Of a stretch of 64,000 nt of DNA, positions 47,641-61,347 are shown piece by piece. A program made the position numbers and the translations under genes. The notes beneath the pieces were generated by a model. That model ran no database searches, was not told the origin of the DNA, and saw nothing but the letters and a program-made list of their open reading frames with translations. Each line of letters starts with the position of its first letter. Within the stretch, counting starts at the first letter, position 1. The DNA is from Coffea arabica (Eukaryota; Streptophyta; Magnoliopsida; Gentianales; Rubiaceae), in contig NC_092316.1 in NCBI RefSeq assembly GCF_036785885.1, positions 50,291,001 through 50,355,000 of the forward strand. Reading direction: 5' to 3'.

Positions 47641-49984
47641 ATTAAGGGCAGTTATCTTAGAGCTAGATCATATCTGCAGATACTTGTTTTCAACTTGATC
47701 ATGCTTTTGGTACTTGTTTATATGCATTATAGATGCCTCATGGGTAACGATTGAGGTTTTATATCTTATCTTTATTTGTTAAGAAATCTAGTCTAAGATT
47801 GTTGAGCTAGTAGATGATTGAATTGACCAATTTATATGGGTATAACTACATGAAGAGGGATGATTTAAAGTGGACAATCTTCTTTCATTTATGGCCTTCC
47901 CTCCCTCCACCCCACAAAAATAGTATCTTTGTTCTTCGAAGTACAATTACTCTATGTGTGTGTATGTGTGGAATTTAATGCTTGTGAACTGAAAAGTTTG
48001 ATTTCATGGTTGACAATTAATTTTTTTTGGTATAAGTTGGAGTTAGTACGAGATTTACCAGATAAAAATTAAGGCAAAGAATTGCTATTATTTTTGTTTT
48101 TTGTGTAGATGACTCATTGTTTCACATTTTAGTATAGTGATAATAGAGTCTTATGCTAAATGCAAGAATTGAAGCATACAACGCAATTACAACTTATGTT
48201 TTGCATCATTCTTTTTGATGGAATTTTCTATAGTTCTATTCTTCGTTTAAATTATCATTGTCTCTTTTACGAGGGAAAGGTAGTCTGTGGTTTCTATGCT
48301 TACTATTTGGATTTGAAATTAGTGTAGAATTTGAATTAACCAATTATTTATATTAATGTAATTGTATGAAGTGGATCACTAAAACTAGACAATTCTCCTT
48401 TAATTTATGCCAACCTTAAAGTTTTTATTCTAAATAATATCTTTGTTCTTTAAAGTGCTATTACTGTGTGAAAATTTGTGTGTGGAATTCAATATCTTGT
48501 GAGCTGAAAATTTTGGTCAAATGAGTATGCTCTCGATTTGGATGGAGAGCTAGAAGAAGAGAAAGAATCAAGGGAGCTTTGATGAGGATGGAAGTGAATA
48601 AAGTTAAGCAGGATAAGCAACAAAAAGAGGAAGATAGAAAACAAAAGAGAACCCCTTCAGAGAAAACATGCACATAAAAAATACAATCATTCACCATGAA
48701 TAATACTATCAAGACAAGGTAAAAAATTTGTGAAAATGAGGCAGTCAAATGTGGAAGATTGAAGAATGTTGAATTTTATGAAACATTTTAAAAAAATATG
48801 ACAAAGATGATGTTTATGAATGGAAAAGCCTTTGAGCCAATGAGTAATGGACACAAAGGCAACCTGGTAGATAGATGGTTAGCAATACCATGTAGCATTT
48901 TGTAATCAAAGTCAAAGATGATTACGAGAGAAAATTTGCTCCATGACATTTATTAGATTGCCTTTTTTGCTTGGTTGAGAGAGGGCTTTTTTGAGTTTCT
49001 TGGAAAGTTCAGGTTTTAGGGGTTTTAGTCCAATTAATTTCGTGGCTTGAAGGCTACTCTATGGAGATATTGGACCACGTTTTAACTTGGACAGTTGTGG
49101 ATTGTTTTCGTTAAAAAAGTGGAAGACAAATTTTTTATCATAAAACTGATTGTATCTACAGAAACTTGGTTTCAACTCGATCACCTTATGCTTATGGTTT
49201 AATGTAGTATTAGTTGAAAATATAATTTTGAATTAAGAGATTTTTCAAAGTTCTTTCTTATTTTTTTTTATTTATATCTCAATCATTTGTCAGATTAGTC
49301 GCATGTTCTCCTAAATACTATGTTTTGTTGTGTTTTGGTGGACTTTGATTCCAAAAATCTATAGAGGATTAAATGCATAACTAATTTGCTTCCATGTGAT
49401 CTTGGAAAGATTCTCGATTCTCTTATTAGATGCATTAAACCCCTTTTTTTTTCTTATTCAATGGAGAATATGCTATGCAGTTTGTTTTGAACAATTTTGT
49501 GTTTTAAATGACTTGCATTAAAAGTTGCTAAATGTTCTTTTAGTCCTTTGAGCAGGTACCTTTAATTTTCTTGTGTAGAGAATTTGTGTTGGTGGTTCTC
49601 AAAGCATGCTTCTTTATGGCCTCGTGACAAATAAGGTACGTCAATACTCTCGTTATTGTTGGTCAGGAGTTAAGTACGAGGCTTAATGAGTTAGAATTAA
49701 GGCAATGAATTATTTTGTTTTTGATATTTGTGTGGAGATTTTGCACGATTGTTCTTTTTATGGAGTGGTGCCAGTCTAGCATCGATATAAGTGGTCATTG
49801 TTAGGTAGTTTGTGGGCTTTAATGCTCACTATCCAGACTTGAAACTAGTGAAGGATTTGACTTTTTATTCTTTTATCTTTATTCATTGAAAAATCTGGTC
49901 TAAGATTGTTAAACTAATAGATGATTGAACTAATCTCATATAATTTGGGGCTGCATTCAAAACAAATTAACAAAAAAGACACCT

Positions 49985-51010
49985 TAACCGAATGCAATCC
50001 ACTTCACATGATCCTCTCTGTGCATTTGCTGCAACATAGAATCAAGAGTAGACTCTTGAAACTGTTGCACTATTGCATTAAACCTCCTTCCTTTGGGCTA
50101 GGACCACGTTCCATCCTTCATCAAACCACTTACCTTAGAGGTAATAGACAGTCCTAAATTCTTATATAAAGACTCAGGTTATCTTAAATGTAAAAGCCCA
50201 AGTGCAAGCCAATTATCAAACCAGAAAAAAGTGCTCCTACCATCAACCAATGTCAGTTTTAATCCATGGCTAAGCAAGGCGCCTAAGCTGTAACAAATTT
50301 CTCCAACACCATGAACCTTCAGCATGAATTTTTACTTCCCATAGACTGTGCCCTTTCAGCATCATAGAGTGTATCTATCTAACCGATGAAGTATCATTTT
50401 TAAGATATAGATTCCGAATGAGCTTAAGGATCAAACACTTATTCCAGTTGGCCACATTCTGTACTCCTAGTACGCCATTCTTTTTTGTTTGTAGACATCT
50501 TTTCACTTTACTTTTTCTGCATAATGTGATTTAATTTCACCAAACCATAGAAATGAGGATAACAGGTTATCAATCCTTCTTAAGTACTGCTTTGGGTAGT
50601 GTAAAAACACTAGTTCAATAGAGGCAGATACCATCAAGGATAGATAAGATAAGCTGCCACCGACCTCCATACTTAAGCTTTTTTGCTGCCCAACTTTGTA
50701 TCCTCTGCTGAATCTTTATAAAAACAGGTTGGCAGTCCTTGTGGCTGAGTTTTGTTGAAATAAGAGGCAGACCGAAGTATTTAATTGGCAGTTCACCTCT
50801 TGGCGTCTCCCATATGTTGTACAGCTACTGTCCCACTTTATCAGTCATACCCATTACATACATGCTACTCTCATGAAGATTAGGCTTCAAACCAGATAAA
50901 CTTCCAAATTCAGCAATAGTGTCCTTTACGAAACAAAAAGAATGCTAAGTAGCTGTTGATATTAAAAAAAAATCATCTGCAAATGCAATATAGGATAATT
51001 CCAAATCTAA
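49985..51010 (-). mobile_element. LINE (L1-type) fragment, decayed
   Basis: On the minus strand, broken frames read GELPIKYFGLPLIS, then KLKYGGRWQLILSIL, LPKAVLKKIDNLLSSF and KVKWKDV. This order is characteristic of the region downstream of the reverse transcriptase in plant L1 elements. Stops and frameshifts are present and neither element end was found. It interrupts the repeat array. Confidence 0.8.
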
Positions 51011-54000
51011 ATAATACAGATGAAATCAAATTCTCTCTCACGAATATTCCACTTTAGTAATGAAGTGAATAAAGTTAAGCAGGAAGAAAGCAAGAAAGAG
51101 AAAACAAAGAAACGAAGAGAACCCCTTGAGAGAAAGCTACATATAAAGAAAACAAGAATTCACCAATAATAGTACTACTAGGACAAGGTCAAAAATTTTT
51201 AGAACGAGGCAGACAAATGTGGAAGATTGAAGAATCTCGAATCTTATGATAAAATTTGGACTTTGTGATGAAGGTCAATGTTTATGAATGGAAAAGCAAT
51301 TCAAAAAATAAGGAAAGGAGACAAAGGCAACCTAGCAGATAGTTGGTTTCTAGTACCAAGCTGCATTATGTAAGCAAAGCCAGAGATGGTGACTAAAGAA
51401 AATTTGTTCCATGCCATTTATTTGTTTGCCATTTTGCTGGATTCACAAGGGGACTTTTCGAATCACTTAAAAATTCTAGGGTTTAGCACAATTAGTTCCT
51501 TTGTTTGAAGGCTACTCTGTAGAGGCATTGAACCATGTTTTGACTTGGACAGTTGTGAATTTTTTCCTTTTTTAACTACTTTTATTAAAACGGAACACAA
51601 GTTCTTCATCATAATGCTGGGTCATACTTGAAGAAAGTTGATTTCAACGTGTTCTACCCACAATTGTGTATGTGTAGTAATATTAGGCTAAAAAAAATCA
51701 TGCATTTGGTAGTTGTTTCAATAAATATGTATGTGACTCGTTGGGTTTTCATGTTTAATGACGCCTTGGTTTCTATAGTACCTTTTTTCTATCTTCTTTG
51801 AGAAAGTTTGTCCTGATTTTGGCGGTTTTGATTCCTAACATCTGCAGAGGAGTAAATGCATATTTAGTCTACTTCCATGTAATCTCAGAACGCTTCTGCA
51901 TTAGAGGCAATGGACCTTTTATTTTGTTATTAAAAAGATTAAAAATTTGTTACACATTCTGTTTTAAAATTTTGTTTTAAAAGACAAGCATCAAAAGTTG
52001 CTAAATGTTTTCTTGGCTCTTGGTGCAGGTATGTTAACTACTTTTACTTGGTTACCTTGCAGGATAGTGCTTAATTTTTGAATGTTTAGAAAGTTTGTGC
52101 CCAGGCTTGTTTTACGTCTCATTAGAAATAAGGCATATCAATACTCAGTAGTGTAGGATAAGATTTTCATTTTCATCTTTATTTGGTGAGAAATCTGGTC
52201 TAACATTGTTGAGCTAGTAGATGACTAAATTAACCAATTTATATGGGTATAATAACTGTATGAAGAGGGATGATTAAAAGTGGAGAATCTCCTTTCATTA
52301 GTTTCATTTAGGGCTACATTAAAGTTCTCCCCTTCCCACAAAAATAGTATCTTTGTTCTTTGAAGTATTGTCACTCTTAGTGTGTGTGTATGTGTGGAAT
52401 TTAATGCTTTGTGAACTGAAAATTTTGGTTTCTTGTTTAACAATTAAATTTTCTAATATAAGTTGGAGTTAGTATGAGGTCTACTAAATAAGAATTAAGA
52501 CCAGGAATTGCTATTACTTCTGTTTTTGCGAAGATAACTCATCATTGCACATTTTAGTATAGTGTTAATAGAGCCTTATGTTAAATGCTAGAGTTGCTTC
52601 GTACGATGCAACTACCACTTGAGTTCTACATGGTAGTGAGGGAAAGGTAGTCTATGACTTTTTATGCTTGCTATTTGGATTTGAAACTAGTGTAGAATTT
52701 GAATTAACCAATTATTTATAGGCATTAATTGTAACTAGATGAAGTGGATTGCTAAAACTAGACAATCTCCTTTAATTTATGATAGCACTAAAGTTTTTGT
52801 CTCAATAATATCTTTGTTCTCTAAAGTGTTGTTATAGTGTGAAAATGCGTGTGTGAAATTCAATATCTTATAAGCTAAAAAATTTGGTCAGACAAGTGTG
52901 CACTTTGTGCGCTCTCGATTTGGATGTAGAGGTAGAGGAAGAGAAAGAATCAAGTGAACTTTGACAGAGATGGAAGTGAATAAAGTTAAGAAAGAAAAGC
53001 AACAAGAAAGAGGAAGATAGAAAAAAGAAAACCCATTCAGAGAAAACAAGCACATAAAAAATACAATAATTTACCATGAATAATACTATTAAGACAAGGT
53101 AAAAAATTTGTGAAAATGAGGTAGTCAAATATGAAAGATTGAAGAACATTGCATTTTATGAAACATCTAAAAAAATGTGATAAAGGTAGTGTTTATGGAT
53201 GCAAAATCCTTTGAACGAATGAGAAGTTGATACAAAGGCAACCTGGTAGATAGATGGTTAGCAGTACCATGTAACATTTTGTAATCGAAGCCAAAGATAA
53301 TGATGAGAGAAAATTTGCTCCATAAAATTTCTCAGTTTGCCCTTTTTGCTTGGTTCAAAGAGATTTTTTAAGCTTCTTGGAAAGTTCAGATTTTAGGAGT
53401 TTTAGTACAATTACTTCCTTAGTTTGAAAATTACTTTGTGAAGACATTGGACCACATTTTGACATGGACAGTTGTGGTTTGTTTTCATTAAAAAAGTAGA
53501 AGATAATTTTTTTTTTATCATAAAACTGATTGTATCTGTATTTGCAGAATCTTGCTTTCATCTTGATCACCTTGCGTTTATGGTTTAAGGTAGTATTAGG
53601 CTAAATATATATGCCACTGGTACTTGTTTCCATAAACATGTACTTGCCTCTTCAGAAGTGCAATAACATCTCTACATCACATACTTTTTTTGTGTGTACC
53701 TTTGTGGACATGATATATTTTTGAAGCAAGAGATTTTTCAAAGTTCCTTTCTATTTTGCATTTATATCTCCATCATCTCTGAGATGGTTTTCTATGTTTT
53801 TTGTTTAGTCGCATGTTCTCCTGAGTATTTTTTGCTTCTTTTGAAAGCTTTTGTTTGGTTTTGGTAGACTTTGATTCGCAAAATCTACAGAGGACTAAAT
53901 GCATAACTACTTTGATTTCATGTGGTCTTGGAAAGATCTCTTGTAAGATGCGTTAAACCCTTTTTTCTCTCTCATTTAATGGAGAATATACTGTGCAATG

Positions 54001-55055
54001 TGTTTTGAATAATTTTGTGTTTTAAACGACATGCATTAAAAGTTGCTAAATGTTCTTTTGGTCCTTTGGGCAAGTACCTTTAATTTTCCTGTGCAGAGAA
54101 AATTGGTGTTAGCAATTCTCAAAACTTGCTTCTTTCTCGCCTCGTAACAATTAAGGTGCGTAATACTGTTGTTATTGTTGGTCAGTAAAGATCACTAGTC
54201 TACGACTAAATTTTCGCTTCGTATCTTTATTTGTAGAAATTTGGTCTGGGACTGCTGAGCTTGTAGATGATTGACATGACCAGTTTTTATAGTTATAATT
54301 GTATGAAAATGGTTCATTAAAGTTGGACAATCTCCTTTACTTATGACTACAAGGAAGCAATGTTTGGTCAAAAATATATTTGTTCTTTGAAGTATTGTTG
54401 CTGTCTCTAGCTGTTTGCATGGTACATAACGCTTGTGAACTAAAAAATTTGGGTTCATGGTTGATATTACCATTTTATGCTATATGCTGGAGTTGTATGC
54501 GGTTTACTAAGCTGGAACTAATGCTCAGAATTGGTTCTATTTTGTTGTTTGTGCGGATTATTCATCCTTGCACCTTTTACAATAGTGTTACTAGAACATG
54601 ATAGTAAAGGCTATGTAGATAGAGTTGAAGTTTATAATGCAGTTATAACAAAGATTCTACGTGATTTTTTTTTTCGTGGAGTGTAGTCTGTAGGTCTATC
54701 TTTGGTTTCGATGATCGTTGTCTTTTTTTTTTTTTACCAAAGAAAGGTTGTTAGGGGTTGTTTATGCTTGCTATTTGGAGATGAAAATAGTATAGGATTT
54801 GAATTTTTTTAACAAAACTTTATTTGTTAGAATCTAGTCTAAGATTGTCAAACTAGTAGATGATTGAACTAACCAATTATTCATGGGTGTAAGGGTAACT
54901 GTTACTGTTTGAAGAGGATCATTGAAAGTAGACAATCTCCTTTACTTTAGGGCTGCATTAAGCATTTTTTTTCTTTCAGCATTGTATCTTTGTTCTTTAA
55001 TGTACTGTTTCTCTGTGTGTATGTGTAGAATTCAATGCTTTCTAAATTGAAAATT

Positions 55056-55864
55056 GGGATAATTTCTGAAACCTCCCCTGAGGTTTCTGACAATTTCACT
55101 AAGCTTCCTTAAGGTTTGAAAAATTACACTTACCTCCCTTGATTTGATAGTTTTAGTAACAAAATCTTAAAATAATATTGACTAGGACAATTTTTTGAAT
55201 GAATACCCAAAAATGCCGTTGTGGAATGAGTTTTAATTTATTTTTCTGTACAATTATAAGATTATTTAGTATAATTATAAGGAAAATGTGCCAAATTTTT
55301 CATGTCTATATCTACTATTTGGTAAACAACTATAATACTAATTTTATTACTATGATATGATATTTTTAATGGCATTTTATTATGAATTTAGATTTATAAG
55401 ATAGAAAAGATAATATTGAAATAATTCATTTAGAGTTTATAAATTTTTGGAGTAGTGGGATTACCATAATTTAGTAATGCTTTTGGGCCATTTCTTTTTT
55501 ATTTATTGTTAATTTTAATATCAAAAAATAGAAAACAAAGATCAGCAAAAATATTGGATTACATATAAAATTAATTCGTCAAAAAAAATCACTAGTTCGA
55601 CATTTGGTTATAATAAAAACCTAGAGGCAATAGTGGTAGTTCTATAGTTTTATTGGCAAAAAATTTTAAAAAAGGAATAAGAAGGAAAAAATAATTTTAA
55701 AACTCATTCTAAGTATAAGCATATGCAATAAGAGAATTTCATTAAAATATTTAAGGGTAAAATTCTCATTTTAAATGATAAGGGAGGTATGTGTAATTTT
55801 TTAAACTTCAGGGGAGTTCAATGAAATTGTCAGAAACCTCAGGGGAGATTTTTGAAATTATCCC
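55056..55864. mobile_element. MULE-type MITE, 809 bp
   Basis: The ends are gggataatttctgaaacctc and its inverse. The flanking 9-mers ttgaaaatt (55047-55055) and tcgaaaatt (55865-55873) form a TSD with one mismatch. It is in the same family as the elements at 2198, 3602 and 4625. It is inserted in the repeat array. Confidence 0.85.
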
Positions 55865-56254
55865 TCGAAAATTTTGGTATCATGGTTAATGATTAAATTT
55901 TTTGCCATAAGCAGGAGTTAGTACAAGGCTTTTTGAGTTGGAACTAAAGCAAGGAATTCTTTTATTTTGGTTGTTTGTGTGGAGGTTCTGCATAATTTGT
56001 TCTTTCTATGGAGCGGTCTGCTGGTCTAACGTTAGTATAAGTGATCATTTTTAGATAGTCTGTAGACTTGAAACTACCGTAGGATTTGGCTTTTTATTCT
56101 TTTATCTTTATTCGTCAAAAAATTTGGCCTAAAATTGTTGAACTAGGAGATGATTGAAATAGCCTCATCTAATTGAGAGCCGCATTAAAGCTTGGTCCTT
56201 TTTTTTTTGCAAAATAATGTCCTTGTTTGTTAAAGTTCTGTTCCTGTGTGAAAT

Positions 56255-59200
56255 TGTGAGGACCCGAATTTTTATTTTACTTACTTTTATTTTATTTTAC
56301 CGGCTTATTTAATATTTATTTATCCGTTTACTCCGAATAATTTATTTCATCCATTTTAAATCCATTTACATGGAACAATGTCTCATTTATATTTTTAAAA
56401 CGTTTCGTTAGCGAATTTAATTTTTCTGCGGTTCGTTTAGTGAGAAATAGCGAATGCATGTTTTTCGAGACAAACTCGATCCGAGAGTACGTAATCTTGA
56501 AGAATTAAGAATGATCATTGGTAGACTAAGAAAAGTTCATGGAGGGATTAGAAGTGAGTGAGTTAAATTAAGTTCAATTAGGAGCACTAATTGCTCACTA
56601 ATCGATTGTTGACTTTTGGGCACCAAGAACACCTTTATGTCATTCTTCTTGTCACTCAATCTAATCACCAACTACTACAAAAAAAAAACCTCTCTTCTTC
56701 TCCTCTCCTTGGCTGATTCCCCCTCCCTCATTTCCCCACAAAATTTTAGCTCCCTTTCTTCCATTGTTGCTCCAAGAAGACTCTCCAAATTTGCTTCTTT
56801 TCTTGGTTCTTCATATAAGCTTGGAAGGTGACTTGAACAAGGAAGAAACTTTGGTGATTCAAGAGCTCATACACTAGTGGTTAGTCTTCATTCTTGGAAG
56901 CAAAGGTAATCCTCCAAGTTCTCATCTTTTCCCTCTCAACTATTAGTAGTTAGTTAGTTGTTGGGTTGTTGATGGGTTCACAAGAATCTTGACATTAAGT
57001 AGTGGACTTGAGGTGACTTTATAGGTAGAGGCGTTGAAGATTTTTGTATGTTTACTTGTTTGTTTGATGCTTATTTTGAGAAGATATGGCTTAATTTTAG
57101 TTGGAAAGTTGGAAAAGAAAACTAGAAGATGAAGGATGCTTGCTGTCCGAATTTTGGCTGGATGAAACCCTTATGTTAATTTCGAATTTTGCTGCTGTTT
57201 TGGTGCTATAATATTTGTTATATGATGGTGTTTATGTGTGTTAAATATCTCCCAAGATGGTTGAGTTAAAGTAGAGTTTAAGTGAGAAAGAAATCTGGAA
57301 ACTTTTCTGACCAAGAGATCCGACTAGTGCTCACGTTTTGGGTCATAACTTTTTGTCTGGGAGTTGAAATCGAGAACCGTTTAAGGCATCTAAAACTAGA
57401 CTCTGAGAGCTTTCCGTCAGTGTAAAATGTACCTACAAACTTGTTTCCTATGAGCCATAGTGAACGGGCAAAGATGACTGAATTTCCTCACTGTTTTCAT
57501 CCGAGAAACAGTCCTAACTACAGTTTGTAGGTCAATTTTGCCTATCTTGAAAAATGAATTTTAAGATAGTTCCTTCTAGTAATTTGTAGAATTTTGAATC
57601 TAGTTTTCAATGCCTCAAACCACACTAAATTTTGAGTTGTGTAGCTCTAGTTATGATTAGATATTTAAACTCTGCCAAGTACGTCAGAACTCGTAAACAG
57701 GTTCCAAATTTCAATTTTCTTAAAACCATTGTATCTTGATGTAGAAAGGTCCAAATTGAGTTCTGTTTATTGCATTTGAAACTAGATTTGGAATTCTATT
57801 AGTGGTATAAATTTCAAGGGTTGATTCCATTTCTATGAATTTTGCCTAATTTCTAAATTTTGTTGAAATTGCAAGCCTGTTTTGCTCTGTACTGTCTGAA
57901 ACAGTGATTTTGAACTAAAATTTGAATGATTTCGAATTGGAGTCTGAGAAAAGTGTCTTCTAGAGAGTTTTAGTGTATTGAGTCTAGTTTCCAACGGTAT
58001 AAAGTTTTCAAATTTTGGAATTACGAAACTCGAGATACGATTTTTCCAAATAGTATCGCACCAAACTGAAAATTTTCTAGTTTCAACCAAAGTACTCTTT
58101 TAAATACTTTCAACCTCCCTTTGAGATTGTAGTCCGTTTTAAGTTTAGTTTCATGGTTGGATATAAGGTCTCTTTGAACATTAGACCTTCATTTTGAATC
58201 TTGGTTTCCAAATGATTAAACTTCCCTTAATGTGTTTCTTGGTTGTTAACTTCCATGGTTAATGGCACCCCTATTCTTATGCCCTCGATTCCCATGAGTT
58301 TGTATTTCAAAAGGAGAACGTTTTAACTAGAGTAATTCTTGGTGAATTTCATTAGTTTTATACTCAAAATTTGGAACTTTAGCTTTGATATTTACTATGA
58401 AAATGAGTGGAGTTTTGATGAATTCTAACTCCATTAGTTTAGAAAATGTGAACGTTCTTTATATTCTTAAAACTTGGCGTAGGACTAGAAGTTTTGAAAA
58501 ATGAAAACCATTTTTCCTTTTCTCGATTTTCGTACCGAAAATATATATGATACTTTCTTTTGGAATTGATATTACTTATCACGACTTGAATCAAAAACGA
58601 CTTTTGAGTTCTCTTGGAGCATTATTTCAATGATTCAGCGAAAAAAGCTCTTTTAACTCGACTCGACTTGTGACTTTGAGAGTGGGTAGTAAGAAAATAT
58701 TTTTCCTTATAACTTTGGTCGAGAACCTAGGTAATCATGATTGTACATATCTCAGGTGATCAAGAGGACGTCGAAGAGCTCATCTGACTCTCGCTTTGCT
58801 CCTGTTTTGCCTTTACTTTTGGTGAGTGTCAAGTGCATGTTCGATGTTAATATGATTAAATTGAGATTTGTATAAGTTCTATATGATACGTAAAGGCAAA
58901 GGGTGTACTTTACTGCCCTCGTCTTCTCTCTCTCTCTTGATTATATGATACTTGTTAGATGAATATATATATACTTGTACTTGTACATAAACATGTTTTA
59001 AGTCGTGAGCATTGAGCGGCTAGAAGTATCACGCCCTATTTGGGTGGGAGGTACCGCTCATCCCGACTCAGTGCTATGATAGACTCTAAGTCGATTGGAG
59101 CGTTGTCTCATCGACCTTTATACTTGTGGGGACGCCCCAACCTATTGGCTAACCTTGTAATTCGAGCTGGCAAGGGCTTGGTCGAGAAGTTTGGTGAACC

Positions 59201-59889
59201 TTGAAAAATATTATACATTGATCTTTTGAGATTTCGCTTGACATATTTGAATAGTATCGCCACTTTCTACATGTTTGGTTCCGGATCCAAATGGGTGTTA
59301 TGTTGGATGGAGAAAGTAAGTGGAGCACTACGGTCGTGTTACTACTTGGGTTGACGGAGGGTCAACCACGATGGCTCAAATTGATCGAGGCGTGGGAATA
59401 GCTCCTGAGAGTTCCTGTATCCTCCTTGTGTGTTAATTCCTACTTGTGCACTTAAATGAAATATCATGTTTTAAGTTGCTTTTAAGCATGCTATTCGATT
59501 AATTGATTATACGTGCTTGTTTGCTTGCTTGTTTTCTTGGCCTTACTGAGCGTTAGCTCATCCCTTTAAGTTTGTTCTTGCTTAACCGGTTTTGGAGGTG
59601 AAAATTGGAGATCTTAGACTAGCGACTTTGGTTGAAACTAGTATACCTTTGTATGCTATTGGAGACCATTAAAGTGTAAATTTTGTATACTTGGATTTTG
59701 TGGTTTGTAATCATAAATAGTGTACTTGGGAGTTTCGAACTTGTATATTTGAAGTATTTCTTAATTAAGTCAATGGTTAATTTGTAATCCTTTATTAACC
59801 TTGAATGAGTGCGTGAGTCCTGATGAGAGTTGGGCAGGCGTTCCGCTAATATCCTAGGGTTGGCCCTAAGGAGAGGTGGGGGCGTCACA
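56255..59889 (+). mobile_element. Long 5' LTR of a Gypsy-like retrotransposon, 3.6 kb
   Basis: It starts TGTGAGGACCCG and ends GGGGGCGTCACA. It is followed at 59892-59902 by tggtatcagag, a primer-binding site matching the 3' end of initiator Met-tRNA. The LTR contains no gene and has a (ct)n run at about 58926-58939. The internal region breaks off at about 60300, so no 3' LTR partner is in the window. Confidence 0.82.
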
Positions 59890-60301
59890 GTTGGTATCAG
59901 AGTGCTAGGCTTGAAATACCTGGAATAGAGTTAGGAGTTTTTAGTCATGAACTTTTGGTCATAGAAATTCATGATAAATCTTAATCTAAGTTTTTGAATG
60001 ACACCAGTGATCGTAAGGCCCTAACCTTTACTTTTGTGGGTTAATTGTTGGTCATGGAAGGAAATGATGGCGATGGGTCATCTCTGAGGCACCTTCTAGT
60101 GATTCGTTATCAAGAGAGACCTTGGGGTCCTCTTTGGCAGTGGACCCCAATTCGTCGAACTTGGTCTTCATGTGATTGTTAGAGAACTTACTCGTACCCT
60201 TACGAAGTGGTGCTAGCGGTAAACGATGATCAGAGGCGATTATTTGAGAAAATTAGAGTAGTTCAAAAGGATAATGTAGGACTGAGGACGACCGGGGACG
60301 T
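59890..60301 (+). mobile_element. PBS, leader and truncated gag start of the Gypsy-like element
   Basis: After the primer-binding site and a leader of about 150 bp, an ATG at about 60054 opens a short frame (MEGNDGDGSS...) in the position expected for gag, but it stops early. Homology passes abruptly into LINE sequence at about 60302. Confidence 0.5.
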
Positions 60302-60591
60302 CCATATATTCCAAATGAACTTAAGGATCAGACACTTATTCCAATTGGCTATGTTCTACACTCCTAGTCCACCATTCTTCTTTGGTTTACAGACATCTTC
60401 CCACTTTACTTTTGCTCCATAATGTGATATAATTTCACCATACCATGGAAATGAGGATAACATGTTGTCAATCTTTTTAAGTACTGCTTTGGGTACTGTA
60501 AAAACATTAGACCAATGGAGGAACATACCACTAAGGATAGATAAGATAACCTGAAACCGACCTCCATAGGTAAGCTTTTTTACTGCCCAAC
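60302..60591 (-). mobile_element. LINE (L1-type) fragment
   Basis: Minus-strand translation gives KKLTYGGRFQVILSIL, VPKAVLKKIDNMLSSF and KVKWEDVCKPKKNGGLG, the same region as the LINE at 50 kb and in a better-preserved frame. The + strand sequence at 60312-60350 closely matches 50415-50455. The Copia LTR is inserted directly after the homologous 'ctgcccaac' (60582-60591). Confidence 0.85.
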
Positions 60592-60997
60592 TGTAAGGCC
60601 CAAAACAACCAATGCAAAGATCATAAACGAAATAATAAGTAAATAAAAAGGAAAGGATTGCAAACCAATTAACTACCCAACTCCTCTTGAGTTTGTAGAT
60701 TAATTGAAACAAGCTACTTCAAGTTGATGAATTACAATCACTCTTGTGTACAAAGGAAGGTTCACCTCCTCCTTGCCCCAAGCAGCACTCGGTCAAGCCA
60801 GGACGTTTTACTATCCCTCAGGATAACCCTCACAGAGCTACACTCATGAAAGATTCACTCACAAATGAAAAGCTTACAATGAACCTCACACCACTAAGAC
60901 TACAAATATTCTTTTTGGAGTATTTTCTCACTAAAATCTCTCTAGATCTTTTGTATCTTTATTGTGCCAAAGTTGTTTGAAGTGTCTGACCAACCAC

Positions 60998-61007
60998 TAT
61001 TTATATA
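60998..61007 (-). promoter_or_regulatory. Probable TATA box of the TR-GAG LTR
   Basis: The minus strand reads TATATAAATA. It lies about 75 bp downstream (in element orientation) of the palindrome array and is well placed to start the LTR transcript. Confidence 0.55.
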
Positions 61008-61082
61008 GGACCAAGAAAGTGCCTCATTAATGCTTCCAACGGATAGAAAGTAGCTGAACAGTCAACTAGCCGTTGGTAGTGT

Positions 61083-61347
61083 CGGACGTCCGATAGCCCT
61101 GTTTTATGCGTCCGACAGCAGGCAGTGAGTTTCAGAGATTTTCTTCAATTCTTTCGGACGTCCGGTGCAAGCTCTTTATGCGTCCGACAGCAAACAAACA
61201 GATTTGAGAAATTATCTTGTTTCTATCGGACGTCCGGTAGAGACATATTCAGCGTCCGATAGGTCCGATAGTTTCGTCGACTTCGAAGGATCCTATCGGA
61301 CGTCCGAAGCATGCGTCCGAAGTTGTGCAATGATTATCGGATGTCCG
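61083..61347 (-). repeat. Array of cggacgtccg palindromes in the LTR U3
   Basis: The 10-bp palindrome cggacgtccg occurs at 61083, 61155, 61227 and 61297, and with one change (cggatgtccg) at 61338. A half-site gcgtccga lies between and after the units. Spacing is 72, 72, 70 and 41 bp. Each full copy contains GACGTC, the C-box core recognised by plant bZIP factors. The array is just upstream of the TATA box. Confidence 0.85.

Larger units (their letters stand above)
47640..56230 (+). repeat. Degenerate array of ~2-2.5-kb direct repeats of unknown nature
   Basis: An anchor motif (aaatctggtctaagattgtt and variants, followed by 'tagatgattgaa') occurs at about 47784, 49891, 52191, 54237, 54832 and 56119. 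A second anchor (gactttgattc, then agaggattaaatgcata) occurs at about 49347, 51820 and 53868. Whole stretches such as 47780-49000 and 52190-53400 align in order. No open frame longer than about 95 residues is conserved between units. The array is interrupted by a LINE fragment (about 49985-51010) and a MITE (55056-55864). It may be a decayed tandem duplication of non-coding DNA or of an unknown element. Confidence 0.7.

Noticed and set aside
47640-56230. Array as rDNA or a known satellite
   Set aside because: The units are too diverged and irregular, and contain no rRNA-like sequence.
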